Shown: piece after piece, positions 12,600 through 24,573 of the stretch | Layout: each line of letters starts with the position of its first letter | How positions within the stretch are numbered: position 1 is the first letter of the stretch | NCBI GenBank assembly: GCA_039707655.1 | Contig: CM077670.1 | Span: 148,532,001 to 148,596,000 of the forward strand | Direction of reading: 5' to 3' | Length of the DNA: 64,000 nucleotides | Origin: Elymus sibiricus | Taxonomy: Eukaryota; Streptophyta; Magnoliopsida; Poales; Poaceae | Translations under genes and position numbers: made by a program | The notes under the pieces: model-generated | What the model saw: the letters and a program-made list of their open reading frames with translations, nothing else | Told to the model about the DNA's origin: nothing | Databases searched by the model: none

Positions 12600-12881
12600 G
12601 GGAGGGACCAATCCGCAATAAAACTACACGCAGAAGAACGGATATGCATCTCCAGAGACTTTGGTGTTGGCGGGGAGCACAACCAAAGCTGTGTGATCTT
12701 GGGTGTCTCTCCCCCACATGTATGCGTACCTATCGATTAGAGTGTTCTTGTCTAGTGCCGGCGGCGAGAAGACCATGTTCTCCCTCCACCGCTGCTCCAA
12801 GTCTGCCTTCCTCTTCTCCGCTTTGGGGTCGACGGGCTTGGCGGGTTTCTTCCCCTCCGTGTCAGCCTTTTTGGGCTCCAT

Positions 12882-13271
12882 GAGGGCTTAGAAGAGAAGA
12901 AAGGATTGAGGAAGAGATGCGGCGGCGGTGGCGGCGGCGGAATCTGCTCTGGCGAGAGGAAGAAGATAATACAGCGAAGGGCAAGGGTGAATGAGCAACG
13001 CCTCCTCGCGGTTGCCTTTTTATGGGAAAGGCATGCGGAGGCTGGCTCTTTACTATTCGACGTGGCAGCGCTTTTGCAGGCGCACTACCACAAAACTGCC
13101 GCTACAGTCCACCACTCTTGCGACCCGCATTAAATGCGTGACGTGGGCGTGCGAGAGGGAAATCATCATCACAAGATTTACGTCAGTAATTTCTCACCAT
13201 GTGTCTGTGCATTGTTTGGGCCTAGCCCAACGACGCTTCGGACGAGCGTGTGGCCCAGGCCCGGGGGCTCC
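12882..13271 (-). promoter_or_regulatory. Probable promoter and leader of the antisense gene
   Basis: The 390 bp between the antisense start codon and the 3' LTR is GC-rich with a (GGC)n stretch near 12920. On the minus strand CCCATAAAAAGGC near 13020 is TATA-like and lies about 140 bases upstream of the ATG. The LTR-proximal end (GGCCCGGGGGCTCC) sits where the element's polypurine tract should be. Promoter activity is inferred. Confidence 0.4.
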
Positions 13272-14138
13272 TGTCGGTGTATAAAACATGGGTATTTTAT
13301 ACCCTGACTTATGCCCAGACAGTGGTAGTGTTCTTGATGGCCAGGGCTTGCCGGGAAATTGACAAATATCAAGATTCAAGGCTTGGTTGTAAAACCATAA
13401 GAGAAGATATCAAGACGAAGCATCAAGAAGCGCTTGGCTAGCGCTGAAGATGGAGACAGCACTTGCCAGCAAGGCATGAGCCGGCAAGATGAAGGCCCGG
13501 CAAGCTCCATGCCGGCAAACCTTTACTAGCTCCTCCTCGCCTCCACCTCATTGAGCAGCTAGTCGCTAATCTGTGAGGTGTCGAGCGGGCAGGAAGTTTG
13601 GTGAGGTTTGTCGGGGCACGTGTCAGCATGTTGGAAGGAGGATTACCTTTGATGACACCCGTCCAGAAGGCGTGTCAACATTATAGGAAGTAGCTGGGCG
13701 AGCGGTGCAGGAGCCTTGCCGGGGCTACTCCTCCACATGACACCTAATGGCGCATTTATTGCGTTTGTCCTAATTCGGCAGAGTTAGGTATGATAGCACT
13801 GTAGGCTATCTAATCAACATATAAAGACTGTTTTGCCACTGTGGTTACCCCTGGATCTTTAAAAGGAGGGCCAGGGCAACCTTTACAAGGATCGACTCTT
13901 TGCTCATTTTGCATGCGTAGCTGCACTTCCTGCACCTTGCCGGCAAGTTGCGCTCCTTGTACTTGAACTCAAACACATCCAATACACAAAGCAGGAGTAG
14001 GGTTTTACACCTCACGGTGGCCCGAACCTGGATAAATCCTTTGCGTTGATTGCTGATTCTGCTCTTTGTGCTTGCGCATCTCCCTAGTCGAACTGCAAAA
14101 GGGGCTAGATGGCCCCATAGATGGTCGTACGCACGACA
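13272..14138 (+). repeat. 3' LTR of the host gypsy element
   Basis: An 867 bp unit starts TGTCGGTGTATAAAAC and ends CACGACA, giving the short inverted ends TGTCG...CGACA. TATA-like motifs (ACATATAAAGAC near 13818 and TTTAAAAGGAGG near 13858) face right. It follows the polypurine-like tract and completes the element whose pol tail is at base 1. The partner 5' LTR is outside the window, so the target duplication cannot be checked. Confidence 0.8.
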
Positions 14139-15728
14139 CCATGAATCTTGTCTTCCATATCATTCATGATACATGAGCTTATGCACTTCCTTAGCAAATT
14201 TGTTGCCATTACTTGATGACCTCTTCATACATAATGCATATATTCATGACCACACATCACATGATAAAAACATCATTGCCATGCTAAGAGATGAGCATCT
14301 GTATGATCATATTTTGACATGTTAATTTCACATACCCAAACTCATTCTCTTAAGCTACAATTGCTATGCTCATGTCATTGATAAATCTTCATACTACGAC
14401 ATCATTCTACACAACAGTAGTGATAATGACATTGATGCACATGACCGCTTTCACATTTACATATTTGGATTTCATCACATAGGTGCTTATTGTCACGAAC
14501 GACCTTGTTGGGAGAACTTGCACTTGAATGATTCATACTTTATGTGCACTAACAAACATTATGTTTCCAAGTATCCTTGTGTTTGCTCCTTTTATATGAA
14601 CCACAGGGAGGCGACATCTTGGAACATTTTGGTTGCGCATTGACATACACTATGTCGACCAACAGGTTCTTTAATATCTCCCGCTTCCATGGAGATGACG
14701 TTTTTGATTCGAGAGTGGATCTTCCTCAAGAGGATGTGGGGAGATGGTGCGGGGCACCCAATGGTCATCCCCGTAGACACTACCCCTACTCCCAACCGCC
14801 AAGTGGACATGACAAGAGCCCATGCACGTGCCATTGAAGATGAGGTTAACTCGCTCCTTCTTGAATTACCATTCTCTACAAGCGAGACATGGCTACTACC
14901 TCAAACAGAGATGTTATGTGTACTTAGGTACCAAGGACCGATCATGAAGAAGCTTGGAACAAAGGCCAAGCCATCGCGGAAGTGGAACGAAAGAATCCCT
15001 AAGTGGAGCTGCAGCGAGGCTACAACCACCGGACATCAGGTCCAACAACCAGACGTCTGATGCACCCCGAAGAGGAACCACCAGAAGAGACGAGGACTGG
15101 ACGCACCCCAACGCCCGGACATCCGGTGAACCTCCACCTATCGGACATCCGGCCCCCACCGGACATCCGGTGCCAGGCACCCGAGAGCCAATCAACCCAA
15201 ATTACCAGACTTCTAGTCACCAACCCGACATCCGATGCCATATAAGCCACCGGACATCCAGTACTCCATCGGATGTCTGGTACCTGCTTGCGCACAGCAC
15301 TAGGGTTTTGGCCCATGTACCCCTGTCTCCCTCTAGACTGTAAATATCGCACCCCTTGGACAAATTAGGGTTAGCAAAGCATATTTGATGAACAAGAGAG
15401 AGCTTTGCTCATGTAGCCCTCTCCATAGGAGATCAAGACCTCCTTTGGAGAAGAATCCCAATGGATTACCAAGAGCTTCATCTTCCCTTGTGGATTTGAC
15501 GAACTACCCTTGAAGACCTCACCTGGTCTTGGATTTGGGAAGAACTACCGAGGGTACTCTCGTTTCCCTTTCTTGATCTTGTACCATTGTGAATCTCTTG
15601 TGTGTTTGCTTATTTAGTGGATGTGTAACTGGATCTTGTCTTGAGTGTTCCCTTGTGTTCTTGAGTGCCTCTCTTGATCCATCTCCAAGTTGTGAAAGAT
15701 TAGGCAACCTAGGGTCCCGACCTAATAT
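14139..15728 (+). mobile_element. Fragment of another gypsy element (internal region and LTR-like DNA)
   Basis: Directly after the previous LTR the plus strand reads gypsy-like internal DNA: a His/Cys/Asn-rich stretch (HHIGAYCHERPCWENLHLND, about 14470-14630) and an open frame at 14689-15060 containing MTRAHARAIEDEVNSLLLEL, a phrase common in grass gypsy proteins. From about 15060 the sequence becomes LTR-like, with repeated CCGGACATCCGG blocks and a leader-like tail ending near the phrase CCGACCTAATATGG. No 5' end is visible; the 867 bp LTR element probably inserted here. Exact LTR borders are not resolved. Confidence 0.55.
15030..15285. repeat. Degenerate CCGGACATCCGG repeats
   Basis: At least eight variants of the partly palindromic block (C)CGGACATCCGGT occur at irregular spacing, with CpG-decayed forms such as CAGACGTCTGA. 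They sit at the start of the LTR-like part of the gypsy fragment. Confidence 0.7.
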
Positions 15729-16105
15729 GGTTGTCGTTGCATGTTCGATGATGATGTTCATGTTGTTTAGTAAATTTAGTATGTTTGACATATATATGCT
15801 AGTTATTGTTTTAGTCATGAATTATTTACTGAAATTGTTGATGAACTTGCCTAATATTCAACAGAGGACGTGCCGGAGTTTCGCCCCGCCGTCAATGACC
15901 ACGAGGTCGGCGGCTCCGGCAAGAACGTCATCGACATATCAGATGATGAGTAGATCGTTTGCTTATTTTTTGCTATGTAGGTAGATGAATTTTACGTTGC
16001 ATTTAGTAGTATGGATTTGAGGATTCATAAATGAAGACCATGTCCAAATACGAGTGGTGACTAGTCACTGCCCCAAATTTGTGAAGTCCGGCTGGAGTTG
16101 CTCTA
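15729..16105 (+). other. Possible PIF/Harbinger 3' remnant with a terminal exon
   Basis: After an acceptor-like TTCAACAG, the plus strand reads EDVPEFRPAVNDHEVGG...NVIDISDDE and a stop (about 15867-15953), like the end of a spliced gene. The block closes with CCGGCTGGAGTTGCTCTA, similar to Harbinger-type ends (complement TAGAGCAACTCCAGCCGG). I cannot identify the protein; no 5' end is seen. Confidence 0.3.
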
Positions 16106-16106
16106 A

Positions 16107-16358
16107 GGTTGCTCGTAATGGGAGTATCATAAGCGGTATCATGCATGCCAACTAGACTTTTTTTATGACGTGGCACACAATTAAATGTGGAAAGAGAGGA
16201 TGTGGTATCATATCATGATACCATATTATATTAAATATTGTACTACTTTGTGTCATGCATGACAATTAATAAGGCAATCTATAAGATACTAACTTATGAT
16301 ACTATGCATTACGAAAGTAGTATTATACACTAGTATCATATGTATGATACTATGATAC
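16107..16358. mobile_element. Possible MITE rich in ATGATAC
   Basis: A 250 bp AT-rich segment starts GTAATGGGAGTATCAT and ends ATGATACTATGATACT, giving short imperfect inverted ends, with several internal ATGATAC/GTATCAT copies. No clear target duplication is visible, so the borders are approximate. Confidence 0.4.
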
Positions 16359-16547
16359 TGCGAACCAACCTATGGTTGGATGGTTAGGTGGACAGTGGTA
16401 TCCACAGCCCACCAGGGTTCAAATCCTGGTGCTCGCATTTATCCTGGATTTATTTCAGGATTTCTGGCGATGCGCGTTCAGTGGGAGGAGACGTTCCCGT
16501 CGACTACGAGACGCCTACGGTGACTTCATAAAATCTCAAGATGATAC
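16359..16547 (+). mobile_element. Au-type SINE, 3'-truncated
   Basis: The sequence matches what I know of the grass Au SINE: GAACCAACCTATGGTTGG, a tRNA-like head with a perfect pol III B box (GGTTCAAATCC, near 16426), then the tRNA-unrelated body with TCAGTGGGAGGAGACGTTCC. It stops after CTCAAGATGAT, before the usual 3' tail. It is a retroposed element, not a functional tRNA gene. Confidence 0.85.
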
Positions 16548-16598
16548 TCCAAGAACTGCATGGGGAGTCGGACAAGGCGATGCGTGGATTGATAGGAA
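16548..16598. other. Short unassigned sequence
   Basis: Fifty-one bases between the truncated SINE and the first Helitron tail; nothing recognised. Confidence 0.3.
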
Positions 16599-18194
16599 CT
16601 AGCAAAAAGGCCCATGCGTTGCAACGGGAGAAAAGGATATCACATGCCTCTAACCCAATAACCCCATGGCTAAAAACCCCACAAGTCTATGCCCTCTATT
16701 TTTCAACACATCGCATTAATCATGACAAACTGGAGCAGAACGGGGTGGATGGGCAACGAATGATGGAAAAGGAGAAAAAATATCCTCCGATAAATTTAAC
16801 AGAATATTTCGAGAAAAATGTAAAGCTAGTTTGTAATTCCACCAAAATGCCACTTCTAGAATGCATAGAAAACATAATCCAGCCAATCATTTTATAATGA
16901 TATGTTCACACACTTAAGTTGTGCTATTACTGGCTCATGTTTCAATTGGTAAATAAAAACATAATGACGATGCATGTTGTTTGAGGATGACAATTGTTCT
17001 CTCCTATACCCTTAATCAATTCAAACACTCTGATATGTAAATTCGAGCCATATACATTTAGCTTCTACTACAAAAATATTGCAGCTAGAAACCTAGCAAC
17101 TACTATTACTTTCCAAGGACCAAAAACTTGAAAGAGGAATAAAACAAAATAAATGAAGAATAAACCTCTAGTTGGAAGCATTGCATGCATTTGCGAGTCC
17201 AAGCATAGTATCTGCAAGAAATAATTCAGAAAATACAATATGCCTCCAAAATTCAGAAATCTCATGACAAGTGGACTCATGCCCGATATATCTTTAGATA
17301 AACAATGTGCATGTTTCATTGATGAACTGAAGCAAATTATCCACAAGGAATAGAAAAAGAAAATTAGTAGATCATCCAGGGACAAAATGGGCAAACAATA
17401 ATATAATCTTGAAAAGAAGCACCAACATCAGTAAATTTTACCACGACACAATTGCAGTTCTCTGCCACTTCTTTCCTTGTACCCAAAACAATTCAAAAAA
17501 TACCACACTGTAAATTACAAAAATTCCAGAGCCCTCTTGAAAGGTAACCTGATGTACTTCAATCCCGGTAGTGCTTCTACTTAGCCTAATAGGGGCAGTG
17601 CCATTCAAAAAACCAACAAATTAAATCAATCAAATGCAAGCTTTTGTTCACTGTACCTATTCCGCAAGACTGCTCAAATATAAGCTATTTAGAGGAGCAC
17701 AACTATAGTACTGTGCGATATTTGGAAATCAGCATGTGCAAGTGCAACTCAATTGCATACCAGGTGATGGCAACTAAATCTGAATTCCAAAAGCTCAAGT
17801 AACCTCAAAGTTGAAATATCGCATCCTTGCAGCTATGTTTCCACTAACAAATTGACTTCTTGCTAATGGAGCAACCCAACGATTAGTGGTAACACAGTAA
17901 AAATATTGCAGTGATACTTTCTTGTTGGTAAGAAACATAATTTCAGTGCTATAGATAAATTATTTGTTTTGCCGAAATGAGAATTTTTATGTTTGAGAAA
18001 CTTGATAGTTTAGCAAGATCCTAATGCGAGTGAACTGATACACCGATAAAACCTTGATATTCTAAGTGAAGAAGTAAAGCATATATAACCACAAAATAGT
18101 ACCGGATAAAAGAAAATGACAATGCAATGAAGATAATAACAAACAAAGGAACTTCAAACATAATCAACCAGCAAAAAACATTTAAAATATATTT

Positions 18195-18241
18195 TGCAAG
18201 AAAACATGCCCGTGCGTTACAACGGGGCATAAATATTCTAG
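18195..18241 (+). mobile_element. Helitron 3' terminus on the plus strand
   Basis: GCCCGTGCGTTACAACGGGGC can form the terminal hairpin and is followed by ATAAATATT and CTAG with a T after it. It points opposite to Helitron 1. I could not find the matching 5' TC end within 16.6-18.2 kb. Confidence 0.6.
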
Positions 18242-18884
18242 TGATGATAAATCATTATATGTAGAAGTTCGTTAGTCGTTAGAGCGATATAATAGTTCAG
18301 ATCCAAACAAAGTTACTGCTGTACTTTGCACAAGTCAGCTGAGCTAGCGGGTAAATTCAATCATCAAACAACGCAATTCAGACTTAACAAAGATTCTTAG
18401 GTGTAGTATAGAATCCCGGTTTGCGACAAATAAAGGCTAAGTTGAACTATTATAAAATAGGAGGTTTCCCAGAGAATAGTCAGCAACTCATAAGCGCTCG
18501 TACCAAACTGCAGATTGACGGTGCAAACCACAATTAATAATGTGCATGAGCAAGACAATTCAGATTAGCACAGAAGAGAACTGCTACACTGTGAGCTCCA
18601 CTGGAAAACAACCCATAAACAGAAATATCTAAGGGGCCAAATTTATTGTGATTTTTACCCTGTGCAGACTGAGCCTTGTCATACTGGCTTCATGAACATG
18701 AATCAACATGCCTTGCACTCAGCCAAATGTAGTTGCACTCGCACATTTGCTGGACTGGTACACAGTAACACGACAGTCTGAGTCGTTCAGATTTAGCTCG
18801 TCTGGGTAGAGATGTACTACTTGTTCTCTTCTCTTGGAGGTTGGCTTGATTTGAGATCTCCTCACATTTCAGAAGAATCACTTC

Positions 18885-19052
18885 CAGTGGCGGAGCCAGG
18901 GATTTTCTTCTGGGTATTCATTGGTATTCATCTGTGCAATGTAATAGAAATATGACAACAAATATACATCAAGCTAGCAACAGTATATCAATGAATCAGC
19001 CATTCTTGGGTATTCCATGGAAGTCCAGGGAAGACCCCTGGCTCCGCCACTG
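18885..19052. mobile_element. hAT-type MITE, 168 bp
   Basis: Terminal inverted repeats CAGTGGCGGAGCCAGGG flank a short core, and perfect 8 bp target duplications ATCACTTC lie at 18877-18884 and 19053-19060. An 8 bp duplication and CA..TG ends mark the hAT superfamily. No coding capacity. Confidence 0.93.
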
Positions 19053-20917
19053 ATCACTTCTGATTCCCTCCACGAGAAGAACGCAAGAACAAAAGCACTC
19101 AAACATAGCATGTGAAAGAATTTCGAAAAACCAAATCCACCACACCACGAGCTCACAACCTTAGCCTATTCAGAAATCTAGTAAGACAGAAATAAATCTG
19201 GAAACAATTAGGACCGTCTCTTGTGATTTCTTTATTGAAAGAACTCAAGAAAAGGAAGAACTTTCGCACTAAGCCAGATATGAAATTGCCTCCAAAAGCC
19301 AAATTATCCCTTTCCCTTGACAGTACGAAATTCTGGGCTATGGAAAAATCATGAGACTGAATGGATACAGGGAAAGAACAAATAGAGGAATCAAAATGCA
19401 ATAAATTTGCGTTACCTGATACCATGAGACATGTGCATGGTAGCATCAGCAATAGTGACAAAAAAGTATACAATGAGGCTTGCCATTGCTTCTCATAATC
19501 ACAAAATCACCAAGTGTGTCTAAATTCTAATTGACCTTTATAAAATTGTCCAATGATCAGTGCATTTGTTTTCTTTTTTGATCTGATCAGTGCATTTGTA
19601 TTACTGTGGTATTCACACAATTTGAAATTATGAATTACTTACTTTGCATAAAAGCATTTCACGGAAAGCACAAGCTCTAACACTTGTCATTACCTCACCA
19701 TGAATGAAGTCGATAATTTCAGTGAACCTTCCTTTGGCACTCAGAAAGGTAAGTATAAGGTTTGCATTTTTAACTCTTGTTGTACTCTTGCATCTGCTCA
19801 CTTCCCCATGTATACAGGAGGAAGCTTCACCAGATTCACAGTTTCGTTCATTTTCTCAAGGTTCTAAAGTATCAATGCAACTTCTTAGACGAGCAGTTAT
19901 TAGATTAGTAAATATTAGAACCAGGTCAGGCATGCATTTACTTGGAATAGAACTCTCGAATTGTTCACAAGGTTTAAAACGACTCGTACGATTGCTGGTC
20001 ATGGTAGGATAAGTCACATTCAATTTTTCACTATAAGCACAAAATACCAAGCATTTTACTCAAAGCAACCAAAAAGAATACATTTGGAGAAATTTACTCA
20101 GTTCCCATGTTAATATGAGCCAACAAAAAACAGCCTTTGTTATATACATGCGTAACTGGAATCACGTGACTCATGCAATAGAGAAGGAGAAAGATCACTC
20201 ATGTCATTTACAGCCAACAATATCTAATTGGCCCTACTGGTTTACATCTAATGAATTATGAGGCGCGCTTTCCTTAGCTTCATATCTGAAACCACCATCA
20301 CGGGCTGCCATCCAATAGAGAAGCTCCTTTTTCAGAATAGCACATGTCCTGTTGAGAGAAAATGGAAGTTAGCACCAAGTAAATCAATCTTGAAAAAAGA
20401 ATAAAGTTTCCAGAGTAGCTTACAAAATCAATTTGCACAAATATATGGAGATTTTACATAGCAGTTTTATACTTGAGCCTATGCCAAGAGACCAATTGCG
20501 TTAAATACTTTCTCAAATCAATTTTAGTTGCTAGTTTAACCATCAGTAATCCCTGGCTGTAAATCACTGTAAATCAAACATAGCTCCATCATAATTTGCA
20601 CAAAGAAAAAAATATACCTGCAGCAAAGTAGGTCTAGGCGATGGCTGATGGTCTTCTGGCAAAGTCGGTGGAGGCGACATTTTGTGTAACAACAACAAAA
20701 ATTGAAGTTAAAACTCCAACAATTAACTTGTTCAAACAATATTCCAGATTTTGAAAAGATGCAATCAGCATGGAATTCAATGAAACAGGGAGCAGTTATA
20801 ACAATACAGTAAATAGTGGAGTGACAGATAATCTTGAAAAGCTAATTATAGGATGCATAAGCTACTGGATGGGCCCATAGTGGAGTGATCTGGATGTTTC
20901 CTCCAAGATTATTTTGT

Positions 20918-21205
20918 CGGCAAGAGCAGATCAAGGCTTTAATTACTTGCTAGCAGCTAGCTGCACAAACTAAAGATTTAGGCATACAGATCGAAGAGGC
21001 GCTTGTTTACCCAGTTGGCAAGAGCAGATCAAGGCTTCAAGTAATTGCTAGCATTAAGTTAAGCTGGGGCGCTACAGCTAGCTGCACCAACTACTGATTC
21101 AGACCGAACAGGTGCTTGCTTCAGCCTATGCCAACACACAAAGATTTAGACAAATACAAATAGTAGAGGTGCTTGCTTCAGCCTATGCCAACACACAAAT
21201 TTTCC
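20918..21205. repeat. Local direct repeats inside Helitron 1
   Basis: GGCAAGAGCAGATCAAGGCT occurs twice about 100 bp apart (near 20919 and 21017), and the phrase GCTTCAGCCTATGCCAACAC twice about 58 bp apart (near 21117 and 21175). GCTAGCAGCTAGCTGCA variants lie between. They look like local slippage or filler duplications. Confidence 0.7.
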
Positions 21206-24200
21206 AATCAAAGAGTTGCGTACTTGCTTGCATCAATTCAAACTGCTACTTGTTGCAGCTACTTTTACAAACGAAATGAGATAGCAAAATAATATAAAGT
21301 TTCATCCTATAATTATAAGTGAAATCTGGTTTAAATCAAAGATAGCTACTATAGGACATGATCCACGCTTTCAACAATTCAAGTACACTCTAGCCATTTT
21401 CTAGCTACAGAGTTGAATCCCCACCTTTGTGAAAAAACTCATTTGATATAGCACCCATTTTATTACATAAAAAGTAACAATCTCAGCTCTGGTTCCTACT
21501 CTAAATCATTTTAATTACAGAGTTGAATACGATGATGACTTATTCCTACTCTCGAAGTTTCTCCAAAATCGTGTCCTAAATGTTCTGAACTGGGAGAGCA
21601 AGAACTCAAATCGAACAAAAAGAGACATATATTCTTCAAAGAGAAATTTGAGGTGCTTCGCATTAATCCATATAGAAAAAGAGCCGCAATTTAACAACCA
21701 TATGAAGGCACCGCCCACAACTTGCTCAGGCTACTGTATAGTGTGCATTGTTCTGGAGGCCACGATCCACCCACAGCAGAATCCCCGACCTTTCTTGCCC
21801 CAAAATCAGACAGAATATTATGCACAGAATTATCCAAATTGCTACTAAAAGCTACCAGCCAATAGCAAGAAGAACAAAAAAAGTAAGTAATGATGGTCAA
21901 TGGTAGATAGGAACAATGCAACATTCCTGCATTACCATTACAGCCCCTCAAAGTATAAGTCTTCAATGAAGAGTATAATCACCTGCAGTTTTGGTGCCAT
22001 GTAAGTCCTCCTATTAGCTCTACTATACATATAGATGTGACCAATCTTCATGCCCGCTGCGTGGGACTTCTTTAATTGGAGTCAGAGCTGCACCCACAAA
22101 TCTTCACAAAGCTCTTCAAAAATTTCACATGTTATGGTGCTCCTGTAGAAAAATAACATGCAAGTAAACATGTAGAACCTGCACATTTTTTCTGGTCATG
22201 ATTTAAGATTACATATTCACTATATAATGAGAAGGGAGAGCTGAAAGCATGAGCTGGGCAAGAAGATCAACCATAACATAACAAAGCAGGCTTGTGGCAA
22301 ATATGAAAAATGAAAAGCTAAGAAGCCAGCATGAATTAGTCTTGCAGGCTCCACACAATCATGAATACGCAAAGAAGATAACCGTATAAGATGGGTCACA
22401 AAACTCAAAATAGAATGTGAGCATGGGCACAAAATCACCTCACATGCAGAATTTCTGTAACTCATGATTGCTATCATATTTTTATCATAGTCATGATGCT
22501 TTCTGAAGCAACCAAGCTAGGTGCATGAGTAACAGAGAGAATCAGTACCTCAGAGAATATTAGTACTTCGGAGCCATGGGCCTTTAGCTTGGGAAGACAT
22601 TTATCTAACAGACATCTTTTCCTGTAGAAAGGGAAGTAATTTTCCTCATCTCAAAGAAAGGAACCATTTTTTTCCTGTAGAAAGCATCAAGCCTTGAGGA
22701 GGCGCACCAAGGACGATGCCCTCGAGCTGCTTCAGAACTCCAAGGAGACCGCTGATACTGCGGTCCGAGGCAGGGCAGGGGAGGGCTGATGCCGGTGGAA
22801 TCGTTGGGACGCATGTCGGACACAAAAATTTACAAAACATTGTCACATAGTTTTATATATTTTTACTCACTACTGGAGTTAGTGAATCATGAAAATGTAT
22901 TCAAAGACTAAAACTGAATTCTATACACCAAATATATTTTTTGGGATATTCTGGTTTATTTAAATTGTGTGCCGCAATCATCTCCGTCCTCATTGCCTCC
23001 TCTACATCTGCCAATGTCCTCGAATCCTTGGCGCCCATGGGGATCGAGTATGTCCACCTCATCGCGTCCGGCCATCATACCCAAGACCTGTTACATGTGC
23101 CATAGAGCTTCTAAAATTTCAAAATCAATTAAAAAACTAAACATATATGTGGATTCAACGAAGGATGTCTTTGCTTGTGCTCTACGAATAAGTGATTGAG
23201 GTCTTGGTTGTTTTGTACAAAGAACACAAAGTCCTGGTAACTGATTTGCAATAATGTAGCATGATGTTCAGCTTGTTTGGGCAAGCGATGTTCAGTTTGT
23301 TCGGTTTGATCTTACCAAAAGGATCAACGTAATTCAAGACATGGGAACTCAACCAAGAATACATTGGTGCCTATCAATACCTCCCAATTTGATTTCGCCT
23401 TAAATCAGTGCAGGGGTGGCAGGGGAGCACATGTGTGTGTACCTGCGCGTGGTCGTGATGATCGGTTCGGACGAAGTAGTGTCCTCACCGGCGTTGCGGA
23501 GGAGGACCTGGGTGGAGGAGCCATGTTCCGTGGATAGCACATGCTCGGCCGTCAGGGCGGCGCCCAGCCGGACCATCTTGGGACGACGCAGGGAGACGGG
23601 GAGCGGCTGCACGACCTTAAAAATTGGGAGGCGAGCAACACATTGGAAATCCATCAAGAGTTGGCCTGCAGTGTTGGAGTATATAGTCAATGTTCTCAAG
23701 AATTTGCAGATTCAACTTCTCAAGCAAAATCATACTAAAATTGAATCGTTTTACACATTATGAACATTCAGAAGCAGATAACAAACCTATCATGCGTCTA
23801 TTCACTGTTGCTAAAATTGTATCTAACCATTAGATGAGGAAGTCACCAGAGAAGCTGTTATGTATATTTGAACATGTACTCCAACACTCATGGGTGCTGC
23901 CCACATGCCACAGAAAAATCTTCTATACAAAATTAATCAAGGGAGAGCATGCCCATGCCACTGAATTCTCACGCGACCTGGCGGTTGCTGTTGGCCATGG
24001 GCTGAACTTATGAAGGGCATCTCTAGCAATTAGCAACGACATGGCATACTTTTTTTGCGGGGAGGAGAGGAATCCAGACAAAAACCTGGATCCGACGACC
24101 GGAGCTGCCGCCGGACCAGCAGCAGGAAGCCGCGCAGTCCCTATTCTCCCTTCTCTTCTCTCCATCTCACCTCGTCTCCCTCCCTCGTATCTTCTTCCCA

Positions 24201-24573
24201 GAAGACCGAGTCGCCACGGCCATGAAGCGCCGCCGCCGCCGGCCTCCACTACGAACCGCCGGGATGAATCCCGACCTCCGCCACTTCCCCGCCGTTCCCC
24301 GCCTCCTGAAGCTCTGCCGCCGTCGTCCTGCTCCCAATCGGATCGGGGATCGGGAGCGCCGCCGCACGATCTGCAGCCCAGAAACCGTTTTTTACACTCA
24401 CCGAGGACCGCGGGTTGAAACCCTGAAACCACAGGGTTTTATTTGTAAAATTTCCGAACGAAACATTTTTCTCACTTAAGAAACGACTGCGGGTTGAATT
24501 CTCAAAAACAGAGGGACTTTTCTGCGAAAATGACGACGACATACGACCAGCAGCGATAGCCGCTTTATTATTA

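Larger units (their letters stand above)
1033..12881 (-). pseudogene. Antisense accessory gene of a gypsy element (PF04195-like), split by two insertions
   Basis: A long gene lies on the strand opposite to pol, between pol and the 3' LTR, as in plant gypsy elements with an additional antisense ORF. From the start at 12881 it reads a Lys-rich N-terminus (KPAKPVDPKAEKRKADLEQR), then, after the 5918-12599 insertion, the conserved block FFTELMYTFGFRLLDFTPNA ... CHFFIPRIEG ... WEEWRAEWCWIKE, which I recognise as the 'putative gypsy type transposon' domain. After the solo LTR it continues as RRRIAPLQKR, an acidic/Glu-rich linker (3432-3827), Pro/Ser-rich exons and a C-terminal coiled-coil-like Ala/Glu/Lys-rich region (1345-2421). 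An intron at 2613-2713 (donor AG|GTAATC, acceptor TTGCAG, phase 1) restores frame exactly. A second at 3119-3198 has good GTAAGT and CAG sites but joins one base out of frame. Two W-to-stop changes (TGG to TAG) flank the conserved block; TGA near 2480 and a frameshift near 3830 add to the decay. Function is unknown. Confidence 0.75.
16599..24573 (-). mobile_element. Helitron 1 (minus strand), with nested insertions
   Basis: On the minus strand the right end reads TAATAATAAAGCGGC, the start common to grass Helitrons in this window (its outermost bases are cut by Helitron 2). The left end reads CCCGTTGCAACGCATGGG (hairpin-capable), then about ten bases and CTAG, next to a T, the classical Helitron 3' end. 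Its 5' subterminal part (23630-24570) is clearly related to that of Helitron 3. No Rep/helicase gene is visible, so it is non-autonomous. The interior contains another Helitron tail on the plus strand, an hAT MITE and GC-rich blocks (23450-23620, 24090-24400) that could be captured gene pieces; I could not identify them. The full span is inferred from its two ends. Confidence 0.55.

Noticed and set aside
16376..16440. Possible tRNA gene (B box GGTTCAAATCC).
   Set aside because: The flanking sequence matches an Au SINE; the head is only tRNA-like and no acceptor stem pairing was seen.
23923..24432. 169-codon minus-strand ORF in Helitron 1.
   Set aside because: Gly/Arg-rich in a GC island, no homologous counterpart in Helitron 3 and no domain.
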